A DNA stretch of 64,000 bases from Mucilaginibacter paludis DSM 18603 (GCF_000166195.2 NZ_CM001403.1:5908432-5972431), one strand, 5' to 3'. Positions 33,197 to 41,788 are shown, counted from the stretch's first letter. Notes: generated from the letters alone by a model not told the origin. A program made the numbers and translations.

Positions 33197-33721
33197 TTGA
33201 AAGAAAGTGTAATGCTGGTAAATGCCAACAACAAAGTAGTTGGAACGATGGATAAATTGGCGGCGCACCGGTCTGGAATGCTGCACCGTGCTTTCTCTGT
33301 ATTTATATTTAACAATGCTGGTGAACTGTTGCTACAGCAAAGAGCCTTTGAAAAGTACCACTCTGGTGGCTTGTGGACAAATACCTGTTGCAGTCATCCC
33401 CGGTTGGGTGAAGTTACTGTTGATGCTGCTCATCGCCGCTTAAAAGAGGAAATGGGGATGTGGTGCGAGCTTACCGAACTATTTCAGTTTACCTACCGGC
33501 ATGAATTTGAAAACAGCCTTATAGAGCATGAATACGACCATGTGTTTATGGGGGTAAGTAACCAGTTACCGGAACCTGATCCTTCGGAAGTAGCCGGGTT
33601 TAAATATGTGGATACCGAGCTGCTTGCATTAAAATTGGTTGAAAAGCCCGAAGACTATACGCCATGGTTTAAACTGTGCTTTGACCAGGTAATGGAAAAC
33701 TATCAACACATTAAACTTTAA
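33197..33721 (+). CDS. idi: Isopentenyl-diphosphate delta-isomerase, type I
   Basis: This is a 174-residue Nudix-fold isomerase. LLLQQRAFEKYHSGGLWTNT, CCSHPRLGE (catalytic Cys and metal His) and RLKEEMG (Nudix-like helix) are clear, and EHEYDHVFMG carries the second metal site. It interconverts IPP and DMAPP to feed carotenoid synthesis. The likely start is TTG 33197, giving MKESVMLVNANNKVVG, which matches the usual family N-terminus; the ATG at 33212 would remove conserved residues. It lies between crtB (54 bp upstream) and folE (51 bp downstream) on the same strand. Confidence 0.94.
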   Translation: MKESVMLVNANNKVVGTMDKLAAHRSGMLHRAFSVFIFNNAGELLLQQRAFEKYHSGGLWTNTCCSHPRLGEVTVDAAHRRLKEEMGMWCELTELFQFTYRHEFENSLIEHEYDHVFMGVSNQLPEPDPSEVAGFKYVDTELLALKLVEKPEDYTPWFKLCFDQVMENYQHIKL

Positions 33722-33772
33722 GCCTACCTAAGCTATGCTGATCAACTTTGTACAAACTCCCCTTATATTTTG

Positions 33773-34456
33773 ATGATAAATAACAACACCGTGAATGAAA
33801 TAACCATTGAGCATGATGTGATGCACCTTGAACAGGATCACTACAGCTCCGCACTTGATACCCCCATGCGGGCTAACGCGTTTGATATGGATGATGATAC
33901 CAAAATAGACCTGATAGCTCAACATTTTGCAGGCATTATGGAGGTGCTGGGCATGGATCTGGGCGATGACAGTTTAAAAGATACACCACAAAGGGTAGCT
34001 AAAATGTATGTGAAAGAGATATTCAGCGGCCTTAATCCGGCTAATAAACCCAAGCCTACATTATTTAAAAATCCCTATCAATACAACCAGATGCTGGTAG
34101 AACGAAACATTGCTGTTTTTAGCAATTGTGAGCATCACTTTGTGCCTATTGTGGGCAAGGCCCACGTTGGCTATATCAGTAACGGGCAGGTAATTGGCCT
34201 TTCAAAACTGAACCGCATTGTTCAGTACTGCTCCCAAAGGCCCCAGGTGCAAGAGCGGCTAACCATGCAAATTGCCAATATGCTGAAAGAGGCCCTGGGC
34301 ACCGAGGATGTGGCCGTTGTTGTGGATGCCCACCATCATTGTGTATCCAGCCGTGGCATAAAGGATGCTGGCAGTACCACCCTGACTGCCGAGTACGGCG
34401 GGCAATTTTTAAACCCGGAAACGAAAAACGAATTTCTTAAATATATCGGATCATGA
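33773..34456 (+). CDS. folE: GTP cyclohydrolase I
   Basis: The ~227-residue protein starts at ATG 33773. The catalytic core is evident: DTPQRVAKMYVKEIFSGL, SNCEHHFVPIVGKAHVGY (zinc Cys and His), GLSKLNRIVQYCSQRPQVQE and AHHHCVSSRGIKD (second zinc Cys). It converts GTP to dihydroneopterin triphosphate, the first step of folate and pterin synthesis. Its place in a carotenoid/oxidoreductase operon rather than with folate genes suggests a second, dedicated copy that makes a pterin cofactor; this is inference. Its stop overlaps the next start by four bases (ATGA), so it is translationally coupled to the SDR. Confidence 0.95.
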   Translation: MINNNTVNEITIEHDVMHLEQDHYSSALDTPMRANAFDMDDDTKIDLIAQHFAGIMEVLGMDLGDDSLKDTPQRVAKMYVKEIFSGLNPANKPKPTLFKNPYQYNQMLVERNIAVFSNCEHHFVPIVGKAHVGYISNGQVIGLSKLNRIVQYCSQRPQVQERLTMQIANMLKEALGTEDVAVVVDAHHHCVSSRGIKDAGSTTLTAEYGGQFLNPETKNEFLKYIGS

Positions 34457-35169
34457 ATCTTAGTGGGAAAAATATCCTGGTGGTAGGCGGTAGTTCGGGC
34501 ATCGGTTTATCATTGGTTAAGTTGCTTCATCAGCAAAATGCAAACATTTACGCAGTTTCAAGATCCTCGTCAGAGGAGTGGCCGGATGGTGTTCATTATT
34601 TGAGTGCCGATGTTACCGGTAATATTGATGCCCTTGAAATGTTTTTACCCGCACACCTGCACGGCCTGGTTTATTCGGTTGGCAGCATAACCCTTAAGCC
34701 CTTCAACAGGTTAACAGCCGACGATTTTTTGAACGATTACCAGCTCAATGTTGTGGGCGCGGCCCGTATCATTCAGCAAGCCAGCAAGCAGTTAAAAAGT
34801 GCCGCAGGGGCATCCATCGTTCTAATCAGTTCAGTAGCTGCCAAAACGGGGATGCCTTACCATGCCAGTATTGCCGCCGCAAAAGGTGCGGTTGAGGGAA
34901 TGGCGTTAACGCTGGCTGCCGAGCTGGCCTATCAGCAGGTAAGGGTAAACGTGGTGGCACCATCATTAACCGATACCCCATTGGCGCAAAATCTGCTCAG
35001 CTCGCCCGAAAAACGGGAGGCATCCGCCAAACGGCATCCTTTAGGTAAAATTGGCCAGCCGGAAGACATCAGCCGCCTGGTGGCGTTTTTATTATCCACC
35101 GATAGTAGTTGGATAACCGGCCAGGTAATAGGGGTAGATGGCGGCCTGGGCAAATTAAAAACAAGTTAA
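34453..35169 (+). CDS. SDR-family oxidoreductase
   Basis: The 238-residue classical SDR has ILVVGGSSGIGLSLVKLL as the NADP-binding motif, ISSVAAKTGMPYHASIAAAKG containing the Ser-Tyr-Lys triad (Y-H-A-S in place of Y-x-x-x-K should be checked), and a C-terminal GQVIGVDGGLGKL. It is coupled by ATGA overlap to folE and lies one base before a flavin reductase gene. In similar clusters this kind of SDR accompanies a folE copy and a photolyase, so pterin reduction is possible. A general ketoreductase role cannot be excluded. Substrate unknown. Confidence 0.88.
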   Translation: MNLSGKNILVVGGSSGIGLSLVKLLHQQNANIYAVSRSSSEEWPDGVHYLSADVTGNIDALEMFLPAHLHGLVYSVGSITLKPFNRLTADDFLNDYQLNVVGAARIIQQASKQLKSAAGASIVLISSVAAKTGMPYHASIAAAKGAVEGMALTLAAELAYQQVRVNVVAPSLTDTPLAQNLLSSPEKREASAKRHPLGKIGQPEDISRLVAFLLSTDSSWITGQVIGVDGGLGKLKTS

Positions 35170-35170
35170 T

Positions 35171-35827
35171 ATGATAAGCATAAAAAGTGATGAGATTAGT
35201 CAGCTGGAAAAGCAATATCGTACAAGCCTGATCAACAGCCTGATTGGATACCGCTCTTTAAACCTTTTAAGCACCACCAGTAATGATGGTATTACCAATT
35301 TGTGCTTAATTAGTTCCACTTTTCACCTTGGGGCAAACCCGCCTTTGGTGGGCCTGGTTATGCGGCCCGAACGTGAGCATAACGATACCCTTCGTAATAT
35401 CAAAGCAACCGGGCAGTATACTTTAAACAACGTTTTGCCCCAATGGTATTTGCAGGCGCATCAAACCAGCGCCAGCTATCCGTCGGGCGTGTCCGAGTTC
35501 AATACCTGCGGCTTTAAAAAGCAATATGTCAGCGGTTTTAAAGCTCCCTTTGTAGGCCAGTCAACCATTCGCATCGGTTTGGAGCTGCGCGAACTATTGG
35601 ATATGGAAATTAATGGCACAACCATCGTTATCGGCGAGATAGTGCAGATACTGGCCGATGACACCATGATTGCCGAAGATGGAACGGTTGATCATGCTAA
35701 AGCCGGAACCGTAACTGTAGCCGGGTTGGATGCCTATTTTCTTCCGCAGCCCATTGGCCGTTTGGCTTATGCTAAACCTGGCATTGAACCCCATCTGTTA
35801 GAAAGCAATACCCAAGCCCTGCTATAA
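35171..35827 (+). CDS. Flavin reductase-like (flavoredoxin-type) FMN-binding protein
   Basis: The 218-residue protein has the split-barrel flavin reductase fold: NLCLISSTFHLGANPPLVGLV and RPEREHNDTLRNIKATGQYTLN, and a late IVIGEIVQILADD segment. It binds FMN and either reduces free flavin or acts as an electron carrier. It starts one base after the SDR stop and ends three bases before the FAD oxidoreductase start, so it is firmly inside the operon. A role as reductant supplier for the neighbouring enzymes is inference. Confidence 0.87.
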   Translation: MISIKSDEISQLEKQYRTSLINSLIGYRSLNLLSTTSNDGITNLCLISSTFHLGANPPLVGLVMRPEREHNDTLRNIKATGQYTLNNVLPQWYLQAHQTSASYPSGVSEFNTCGFKKQYVSGFKAPFVGQSTIRIGLELRELLDMEINGTTIVIGEIVQILADDTMIAEDGTVDHAKAGTVTVAGLDAYFLPQPIGRLAYAKPGIEPHLLESNTQALL

Positions 35828-35830
35828 GCT

Positions 35831-37078
35831 ATGGAAAAAGATGCACAGGTAATTATCATTGGTGCTGGCTTAGCGGGTTTAACAGCGGCTAAGGTTTTAA
35901 AGGCAGCAGGCAAATCGGTATTGCTGATTGAAGCTTCTGATGCGGTAGGCGGACGGGTGAGGACGGATGAAGTAAATGGTTTCCTGCTCGACCGTGGTTT
36001 CCAGGTTTTACTGACGGCCTATCCGGAAACTAAACGCTTTTTAAATTATAGCAAGCTCGATCTTTGCCGGTTTGATCCCGGCGCGCTGATTTTGAATACC
36101 GCAGGTGCCACCAGCATTGGCGATCCTGTACGTAGGCCCAGCTCCCTGATCTCAACCCTATTGTCGTCCGCAGGTACCTTAACCGATAAGTTGCGGATGC
36201 TGAGGCTTAAACTAAAACTGGGCCGCAAAACCATCGAAGAGATATTTGCTGAGCAGGAGATCACAACCATTGCCTACCTTCAAAAAGAGGGCTTTAGCCC
36301 AACCATCATCAGCCAGTTCTTCAAACCCTTCATGACGGGTATTTTTCTTGAGGGCCAATTAAGTACCTCGAGCCGGATGTTCGAGTTTGTATTTAAAATG
36401 TTCGGCGAGGGCGACGCGGCTATCCCGGCTAAAGGAATGGGGATGATACCATTACAGCTGGCAGAAGGTTTAACTTCTGATGAGATGATATTCAATGAAA
36501 AGGTTGACGCCATCGATGGTAACCGTGTAAAAACCGCTTCGGGAGTAGTTTATACCGCCGATTATATTTTAATGGCTACCAGCCAGGCCAGCATACTACC
36601 TCCTTTTGGGCAAGCGACAGCAGTACCCCATTCGGTTACCAATATGTATTTTAGCGCGAAGAAAAAACCGTTTGAAATGCCGCTGATTGCGTTAAATACG
36701 CTACCTGGCAAGTTGGTTAATAATATTGCTGTGATGGATCGTATCTCGCCGTGTTATTCTAAAAGCGGCGATGCATTGATCTCACTTTCGCTTATTGGCA
36801 ATCACGCAACGGAAAACGAGGACGAACTGCGGGCCAGCGTTATAACGGAACTGAAGTTCTGGTATCCTGACGCTATACACTGGACCCATCTGAAAACGTA
36901 CCACATTGCGTATGCCTTACCTAACGACGATAGTGTTTGTAATGAAGCGAACGACGAAGTGTTGAGATTAAACGCCCAGTGTTTTGTTTGTGGCGATTAT
37001 TTGATGAATGGCTCTATCAACGCCGCCATGAAAAGTGGAAGATTAGCTGCGGAGGCCATTATAAAAACAATGGGTTGA
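35831..37078 (+). CDS. FAD-dependent oxidoreductase (amine oxidase/phytoene desaturase-like)
   Basis: The 415-residue protein starts with the Rossmann FAD motif VIIIGAGLAGLTAAKVLK and the second glycine motif AVGGRVRTDEVNGFLLDRGF, and ends with CGDYLMNGSINAAMKSGRLA, the C-terminal FAD-binding signature of the flavin amine oxidase/desaturase superfamily. It is shorter than typical CrtI (~490 residues) and lacks its usual C-terminal membrane-anchoring region, so it is not a standard phytoene desaturase. It is the last gene of the tight six-gene operon begun by crtB. It may oxidise a carotenoid, a pterin or an amine; the substrate is unknown. Confidence 0.85.
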   Translation: MEKDAQVIIIGAGLAGLTAAKVLKAAGKSVLLIEASDAVGGRVRTDEVNGFLLDRGFQVLLTAYPETKRFLNYSKLDLCRFDPGALILNTAGATSIGDPVRRPSSLISTLLSSAGTLTDKLRMLRLKLKLGRKTIEEIFAEQEITTIAYLQKEGFSPTIISQFFKPFMTGIFLEGQLSTSSRMFEFVFKMFGEGDAAIPAKGMGMIPLQLAEGLTSDEMIFNEKVDAIDGNRVKTASGVVYTADYILMATSQASILPPFGQATAVPHSVTNMYFSAKKKPFEMPLIALNTLPGKLVNNIAVMDRISPCYSKSGDALISLSLIGNHATENEDELRASVITELKFWYPDAIHWTHLKTYHIAYALPNDDSVCNEANDEVLRLNAQCFVCGDYLMNGSINAAMKSGRLAAEAIIKTMG

Positions 37079-37120
37079 AAATGACGGCTGAACAGATAGT
37101 TTACAAATCACAGATTTGGC

Positions 37121-37148
37121 TAATTAACCGGATTTGATTAATTAACCG
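37121..37148 (+). repeat. Direct repeat overlapping the MarR promoter
   Basis: taattaaccg occurs at 37121-37130 and 37139-37148, 18 bp apart, overlapping the -33 region. Such spacing (about two helical turns) suits a dimeric regulator bound to one face of DNA. Confidence 0.5.
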
Positions 37149-37163
37149 ATAGCAATAACTTTG
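37133..37163 (+). promoter_or_regulatory. Consensus Bacteroidota sigma-A promoter (TTTG-N19-TAnnTTTG)
   Basis: TTTG at 37133-37136 is followed after exactly 19 bases by TAACTTTG at 37156-37163, a full match to the Bacteroidota consensus. It ends 6 bp before ATG 37170, so transcription should begin at or next to the start codon, implying a leaderless or nearly leaderless mRNA. Confidence 0.8.
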
Positions 37164-37169
37164 CGCACC

Positions 37170-37859
37170 ATGAAATCATACCAACTTATTCATCAGTTGA
37201 TCGATCTTGTACGGGAACTGGAAGAAGAAAACCAATCGCGTGAACTTTCCATCCAGGATTTTACAGGTTTTCTGTTGAATAAAGTTGGCGATGTTGCCGG
37301 TAGTGCTGTTAATAGCGAAGTGAGGTTTGGCGATAGTGATAATGTCGCTTTAGAAATTGCTTATCAGTTGGATAACAACATCGGCAGATTGTTTGTGTTT
37401 ATGAGCCGTTATGCAAAATCATACATCAAAAAAGCGCTCGAAGGAACCCCGCTGCAAACAGGCGAAGATTTTACGGCCCTCGCTATTTTGCTTACCCATC
37501 ATCATTTATCCAAAAGCGAATTGATCAGTTATAATCTACAGGAAAAAACATCCGGAACCGAAGTAATCAGGCGCTTGATTGCCGAAGGCCTGGTGAGGCA
37601 ATGGGCTGATTTAAAAGATAAAAGAAGCAAGCATATTGCCATAACAGATGCTGGCAAAGAATTGCTTTACCGGGTATTTGTTGATATGAACTACGTAGGT
37701 AAAATGATCACCGGCCAATTAACCGTCGCCGAGAAATTTACCCTACAGTATCTTTTACAAAAGCTGGAAAACTTCCACCTGGAACATCACGAAAAGAAAA
37801 CCATTCTATCCAAAGCCGACCTCAGAAACTTTGCAGAGAATAATGCACAGGTAGTATGA
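37170..37859 (+). CDS. MarR-family transcriptional regulator
   Basis: The 229-residue protein starts at ATG 37170 (MKSYQLIHQLIDLV); the in-frame TTG at 37161 lies inside the promoter and is rejected. A winged helix-turn-helix spans about residues 100-170 (LAILLTHHHLSKSELISYNL, then GTEVIRRLIAEGLVRQWADL and KDKRSKHIAITDAGKELL). It is longer than the family's usual ~150 residues, with an N-terminal extension of ~90. It follows the carotenoid/pterin operon on the same strand but has its own consensus promoter, and the direct repeat in that promoter could be its own operator. Control of the neighbouring operon is inference. Confidence 0.88.
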   Translation: MKSYQLIHQLIDLVRELEEENQSRELSIQDFTGFLLNKVGDVAGSAVNSEVRFGDSDNVALEIAYQLDNNIGRLFVFMSRYAKSYIKKALEGTPLQTGEDFTALAILLTHHHLSKSELISYNLQEKTSGTEVIRRLIAEGLVRQWADLKDKRSKHIAITDAGKELLYRVFVDMNYVGKMITGQLTVAEKFTLQYLLQKLENFHLEHHEKKTILSKADLRNFAENNAQVV

Positions 37860-38019
37860 GGCGAAAAATATTTTTGGCATTTTATCCCGCGGTTTAAGAC
37901 GATGGTATTTTATTAGCGATAATTGCGGTTGCTATACAAAAAAGCAGGCCTAAGCTTTATCCGCTATCCCTGCTTATAATAATGTCTATTTAAGTTATTG
38001 ATTATTAACGCTTAACTCT

Positions 38020-38300
38020 CTATCTCCATCATGTCATCCCGACGGTAGGAGGGATCTTTTAAAAGCGATAAGTATGCATCATATTCGGTGCGCTGATTAT
38101 CAATGTGCTATTTTGCTCCGACAATCAGTATTCTTAAATTAGATCATCGGCACGCTCAATCGCCGCGTGAAGGGCTGTTACTTTTGTCTTGACACAAAAG
38201 GTAACCAAAAAGTCAAGACTGCCCGATCCTTCCACCCACAGGCCAAACCCGGCCCGGCGTGCAGTCAGGCCTTTGCGCACTTTTTCCTGTGCGTTAGAGT
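38020..38300 (-). repeat. Dispersed intergenic repeat, copy C (minus orientation)
   Basis: The core lies at 38085-38295 in reverse, with the order tgccccgatcc-type GC core, hairpin gttac-ttttgt/acaaaaggtaac at 38177-38204, and aatcagtattcttaaatt tail. A flank with catgtcatcccgacggtagg at 38031-38052 recurs at 38410-38431 and, in reverse, near copy D. Confidence 0.8.
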
Positions 38301-38744
38301 ATATCACGAAGTTCCAAACATCATCCGTATTTTTTCCCGGCCCGCCGGGTCTATCACTTATAATGGCTTTTTGTTAAGTTTTTGATTGTCAATACTTAAT
38401 TGTCTCCATCATGTCATCCCGACGGTAGGAGGGACCTCCTATGATGAAATATGCAAGGTAAACGAGGCAAAAGGGCTTAAAAAGGGGTTATAACACGTAT
38501 TGCTTAAATGTTTTAAATATTTTTGGTCAAAGCATGGCCCTGTTTGTTTAACTTTCCAGTGCAAATCAAAAGAGGAAACAGGCGCTGCTGAGGAGCAACC
38601 TGCCAGCAATATGATTTGCTGAACCACGGATAAAGGCCTCTGTCAAAGGAGGCTTTTTATTTATCCTGTTCACTGAATGGCTAAAAAAACCTTCACGAAT
38701 TTTTATTTTAATGCGTTGATAAATGACCAGCTAACCTCCTATAA

Positions 38745-38842
38745 GCAGACACTTTGCAGGCTGCAGGATCGCGTTCAAATTATTTGGATAAAAGGGCAAC
38801 CGTAACCTTTTGTATAGCAGACACCTTTCGGGCCGCAGATCC
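38745..38842 (-). repeat. Imperfect direct repeat in the IS110 3' flank
   Basis: agcagacactttgcaggctg at 38744 onward and agcagacacctttcgggccg at 38816 onward match at about 22 of 28 positions, 72 bp apart, within the transposase gene's downstream noncoding region where a bridge RNA would be encoded in IS1111-type elements. Confidence 0.55.
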
Positions 38843-38909
38843 CTCGCTTCGGTTTGCCCATTTCATAAAAAAACCAAACCGGCTTTATCAGGCATTTGTC
38901 CTTGTGGAC

Positions 38910-39974
38910 TTATTTGACAACCGAAGTTACGTAAGGTTTTTGATTCTTCATAACGAACCGTATCCGGTTGAGCATTTTTTTAGCTATCCTGATGATGGCC
39001 TTATTCTTTTTCATTTTTTTGCAAAGGTTATTGAAAGCCAGCGTCATGGCCGGGTCGAGCCTGACAGCTATCCAAGAGGCCTCGATAAGCTTCTCCCGTA
39101 ATTGATGATGAGCTCTTTTAGTGAGCCCCAATATGATTTTTTGATCGCCGGAACTATGCATATCCGGTACCAAGCCTATATATCCACACAAGGCATCCAG
39201 GGAATCAAAGCGTTCAATGTCGCCGATCTCTGTGACAAATAATAAGGCGGTAATCTCGCCTATACCGGGGATGGTCCGGATCAGTTTTATAATTTGTTGA
39301 TAACGTGGCTGCCTGGATAGGGCTCTGACTTCCCTGGTGGCTGTGAGTACCATGATACGGGTCTGCTGGTATCCCTGTAGCAGAATATCCAGGTTGATCC
39401 GTGCTGATGAAGGCAAGCAAAGGGCCTTGAGCAGGCAGATATAATGATTCGACCAGTATTTATCGGTGTCTACCGTCACCGACTGGTCCTGGAAGTTAAG
39501 CCATCCTTTTATTCGGTTCTTATAGCGTGTCTGATCTTTGATCATTTGCTGGTAAACACGGATAATACCGCGGTCATCCTGTTGCTCGATGCCAGGCACG
39601 AAGATACCTTTCAGGGCTCCTTCACTTAATGTTTTACTGAGTTTCCGGCAATCGACCGTATCTGATTTGCGCTGCTTTTCCTTGTCTGTCAGCGGGACAT
39701 CGGCAGGATTTACGACGATGCAGGACATCCCCAGCTCACTAAACTGTCGCTGATAGCCAAAGCCGCAAAAACCGGCTTCGTAAACGAGCCTGTAATCGGC
39801 CGAAGGATAGTTCTGTTGTAGATGCCCGCTTAAGGCCTTAGGTGAAGGTTCCTGGGAAAACGTCTTTAGCTCCATATGGGTGCTGCGAAGGCTGACCTTC
39901 CAGGACTTCTTGTGTACATCTATGCCAACAAAAATAGTTTGTCCGCTAAAATCTAATTGTGTACCTTGTTTCAT
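38910..39974 (-). CDS. IS110-family transposase (DEDD)
   Basis: The 354-residue transposase has the RuvC-like DEDD domain at the N-terminus (IFVGIDVHKKSWKV with the first Asp, YEAGFCGFGY with the Glu, RKSDTVDCRKLSKTL with Asp residues) and a C-terminal Transposase_20 domain (IRTIPGIGEITALLFVTEIG, LCGYIGLVPDMHSSGD with the likely catalytic Ser). The length matches the intact family, so it may be active. These enzymes insert their element using a bridge RNA that pairs with target and donor. The ATG at 39974 gives the usual short N-terminus before the VGIDVHKK motif. Confidence 0.93.
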   Translation of the reverse strand: MKQGTQLDFSGQTIFVGIDVHKKSWKVSLRSTHMELKTFSQEPSPKALSGHLQQNYPSADYRLVYEAGFCGFGYQRQFSELGMSCIVVNPADVPLTDKEKQRKSDTVDCRKLSKTLSEGALKGIFVPGIEQQDDRGIIRVYQQMIKDQTRYKNRIKGWLNFQDQSVTVDTDKYWSNHYICLLKALCLPSSARINLDILLQGYQQTRIMVLTATREVRALSRQPRYQQIIKLIRTIPGIGEITALLFVTEIGDIERFDSLDALCGYIGLVPDMHSSGDQKIILGLTKRAHHQLREKLIEASWIAVRLDPAMTLAFNNLCKKMKKNKAIIRIAKKMLNRIRFVMKNQKPYVTSVVK

Positions 39975-40084
39975 GAGTTCTTGGTTTAAAGTGTTTGTTA
40001 ATGGTTCACTATTAAGCTACAACCTTTTTTTCAAGAACTCTTTTACATCATCTATCGAACCATTTCATACATACGACCTTTTGC

Positions 40085-40185
40085 GCGCGATAAGTATGCA
40101 GCATATCGGGTGCGCTGATTATCAAGCGCTTATTTTGCTCCGACAATCAGTATTCTTAAATTAGATCATCAGCACGCTCAGTATT
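40085..40185 (-). repeat. Dispersed intergenic repeat, partial copy C'
   Basis: It matches only the tail half of the family: gcgataagtatgcagcatat, gtgcgctgattatcaa, tgctccgacaatcagtattc, ttaaattagatcatc. It is nearly identical to 38071-38155 of copy C and stops where the GC-rich core should begin. Confidence 0.75.
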
Positions 40186-40225
40186 AAAAAAATGCCAAAA
40201 GGACTTGAGATCGGTCCCTTGGCAT
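40185..40225 (-). terminator. Intrinsic terminator of the epimerase-like gene
   Basis: Reading the minus strand, a stem with atgccaa/ttggcat arms (40219-40225 and 40192-40198), plus gga/tcc, is followed by seven T residues (complement of 40185-40191). It lies 16 bp after the stop of the gene at 40241. Confidence 0.75.
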
Positions 40226-40240
40226 CTAATCAGTTTACTG

Positions 40241-41131
40241 CTATAAATAACCCGCGTTCTTGATGTCCTCTATCAATCCAGCACCTTTCGGCTCCCATCC
40301 AAGTTGTTCAACTGTTTTTTTGTTTGAGGAGGGGCAATCTATCGAGGCGAAATGTGCAAACCAACCAAAGTGCGCGGCAATATCATCTCCGGTTTTGCTA
40401 ATAACCGGCAGGTGCAGTCCATCACCAATTACTTTGGCAATTTGTTTAAAGGCAATACCTTCCTCAGCTACCGCATGCAATACCTTTAGTGATGGTTGTT
40501 TTTCAACAACCAAACGGTAAACAATTGCCGCATCATCCCTGTGCACCGCTGGCCAGCGGTTATGGCCTTCGCCAACATAGGCAGATTCGCCCTTGTCCCT
40601 GGCGGTATTAATAACCACCGGTATAAAACCATGATCGCCGCTACCATGAACGCTTGCCGGCAAGCGTACAACATAAACCCGTACACCTTTGGCGCTTACA
40701 GCGGTCGCAGCCTCTTCTGAAGCGGCGCGCGGTACTATGGTCGAACTAACCTGTAAAGCATCATCCTCTGTTACCGGGCGGTCATAGTTCAAAAGGCCCA
40801 ACGCAGAGGTAATTACTAAAGGCTTTTCAGAACCCATAAGTGCTTCTCCAAAAGCTTCAATCACAATACGGTCGGCTTCGCAATTGGCTTTATATTGCGA
40901 AAAGTCGTGGTTAAAGGCCGTATGGATAACGGCATCGCAAGTGCTTGCAGCACGCTGGATGATTTCAATATTATTGACGTCGCCCAGGCACACTTCGGCC
41001 CCGCTTGCTGTCAATTTTTGGGCTGCACTATCCGAGCGCACCAATCCGAGTACCTGGTGGCCAGATGATAGGAGTTCTTTTACAATAGCGGAGCCTACAA
41101 ATCCGGATGCTCCAGTAACAAATACACGCAT
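40241..41131 (-). CDS. NAD-dependent epimerase/dehydratase-like SDR
   Basis: The 296-residue extended SDR starts MRVFVTGASGFVGSAIVKEL (TGxxGxxG motif) and has AVIHTAFNHDF, a VITSALGLLNYDRP active-site stretch and VYVVRLPASVHGSG. The usual Tyr-x-x-x-Lys is not obvious, as in the SDR subgroup of atypical ketoreductases. It follows the Crp-like regulator gene by 74 bp on the same strand, and an intrinsic terminator ends the unit, so the two are likely co-transcribed. Such pairs in Bacteroidota are often linked to stress by reactive electrophiles; that is inference. Substrate unknown. Confidence 0.85.
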   Translation of the reverse strand: MRVFVTGASGFVGSAIVKELLSSGHQVLGLVRSDSAAQKLTASGAEVCLGDVNNIEIIQRAASTCDAVIHTAFNHDFSQYKANCEADRIVIEAFGEALMGSEKPLVITSALGLLNYDRPVTEDDALQVSSTIVPRAASEEAATAVSAKGVRVYVVRLPASVHGSGDHGFIPVVINTARDKGESAYVGEGHNRWPAVHRDDAAIVYRLVVEKQPSLKVLHAVAEEGIAFKQIAKVIGDGLHLPVISKTGDDIAAHFGWFAHFASIDCPSSNKKTVEQLGWEPKGAGLIEDIKNAGYL

Positions 41132-41205
41132 AAGTTAATTGTTTTTTTATTGCAAAGTTGGGCTATAGGCAATAACAAAACGACGTCATTTGACCATAAT
41201 TGTAT

Positions 41206-41784
41206 TTAGCGCTGAAGCTGTGCGTGGCGTATGCGGGTTAATGTTTTAAGTGATATGCCAAGATAAGCGGCTACCATACGCAGCGGTAATCTTGACACGT
41301 AGCCTGGGTAGTTTTGAACAAAGTCTTCGTACTTTTCCTCTGATGTGGCACTTAGTGTTGTTAATATTCGTCGCCTGCTGTCGTAAATATTCCTCGCTAT
41401 TAACTGTTCCGAAAATTTTTTCAGCTGTGGGATTTCGGCCAGTAAGGTGTTAAAGTCGGCCCGGTTCCAACACAGTACCGTACTTGGTTCAACTGCGCCG
41501 ATACTAACACGTGAGGGAATCTGCTTGTCATAGCTTTCAACATCCAGCGTCCAACTGTTCTCGGGCGAAAACTGCACAATATGTTCGGCACCCTCGGCAG
41601 AAGTACTGAAGGTGCGCAGCAATCCGCTTACTACAAACACCTTATGGCGGCAAGTTTCGCCCTCACGAAACAGGTACTCGTTGCGGCGCAGTAACCTTGA
41701 TGTTGCACGGCCGCTTATCCGCAGGATAGCATCTTCCGGCAGACGGGTATGGGTTTTCAGGTAGTTTTCAAAATCGGCGTGCAT
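41206..41784 (-). CDS. Crp/Fnr-family transcriptional regulator
   Basis: The 192-residue protein has an N-terminal cyclic-nucleotide-binding-like barrel (about 20-110: LRRNEYLFREGETCRHKVFVV, VQFSPENSWTLDVESYD) and a C-terminal helix-turn-helix (about 165-190: LRMVAAYLGISLKTLTRIRH). The phosphate-binding cassette arginine and glycine pattern of true cAMP binders is weak, as is usual for this common Bacteroidota subgroup. It precedes the epimerase-like gene on the same strand and probably regulates it. TAnnTTTG lies four bases before its ATG. Confidence 0.88.
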   Translation of the reverse strand: MHADFENYLKTHTRLPEDAILRISGRATSRLLRRNEYLFREGETCRHKVFVVSGLLRTFSTSAEGAEHIVQFSPENSWTLDVESYDKQIPSRVSIGAVEPSTVLCWNRADFNTLLAEIPQLKKFSEQLIARNIYDSRRRILTTLSATSEEKYEDFVQNYPGYVSRLPLRMVAAYLGISLKTLTRIRHAQLQR

Positions 41785-41788
41785 TACT

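Larger units (their letters stand above)
38740..40080 (-). mobile_element. IS110-family insertion sequence (ends approximate)
   Basis: It contains one IS110-type transposase on the minus strand with short noncoding flanks: ~105 bp upstream of the gene and ~170 bp downstream. IS110 elements lack long inverted repeats and leave no target duplication, so exact ends cannot be read by eye. Dispersed repeat copies C and C' lie on the two sides. The longer 3' flank suits the IS1111-type subgroup, which carries its bridge RNA downstream of the transposase. Confidence 0.55.

Noticed and set aside
38167..38385. Arg/Pro-rich frames in the dispersed repeats (also near 9758, 56956 and 57393)
   Set aside because: They translate the GC-rich core of the repeat and occur in several frames, so they are not genes.
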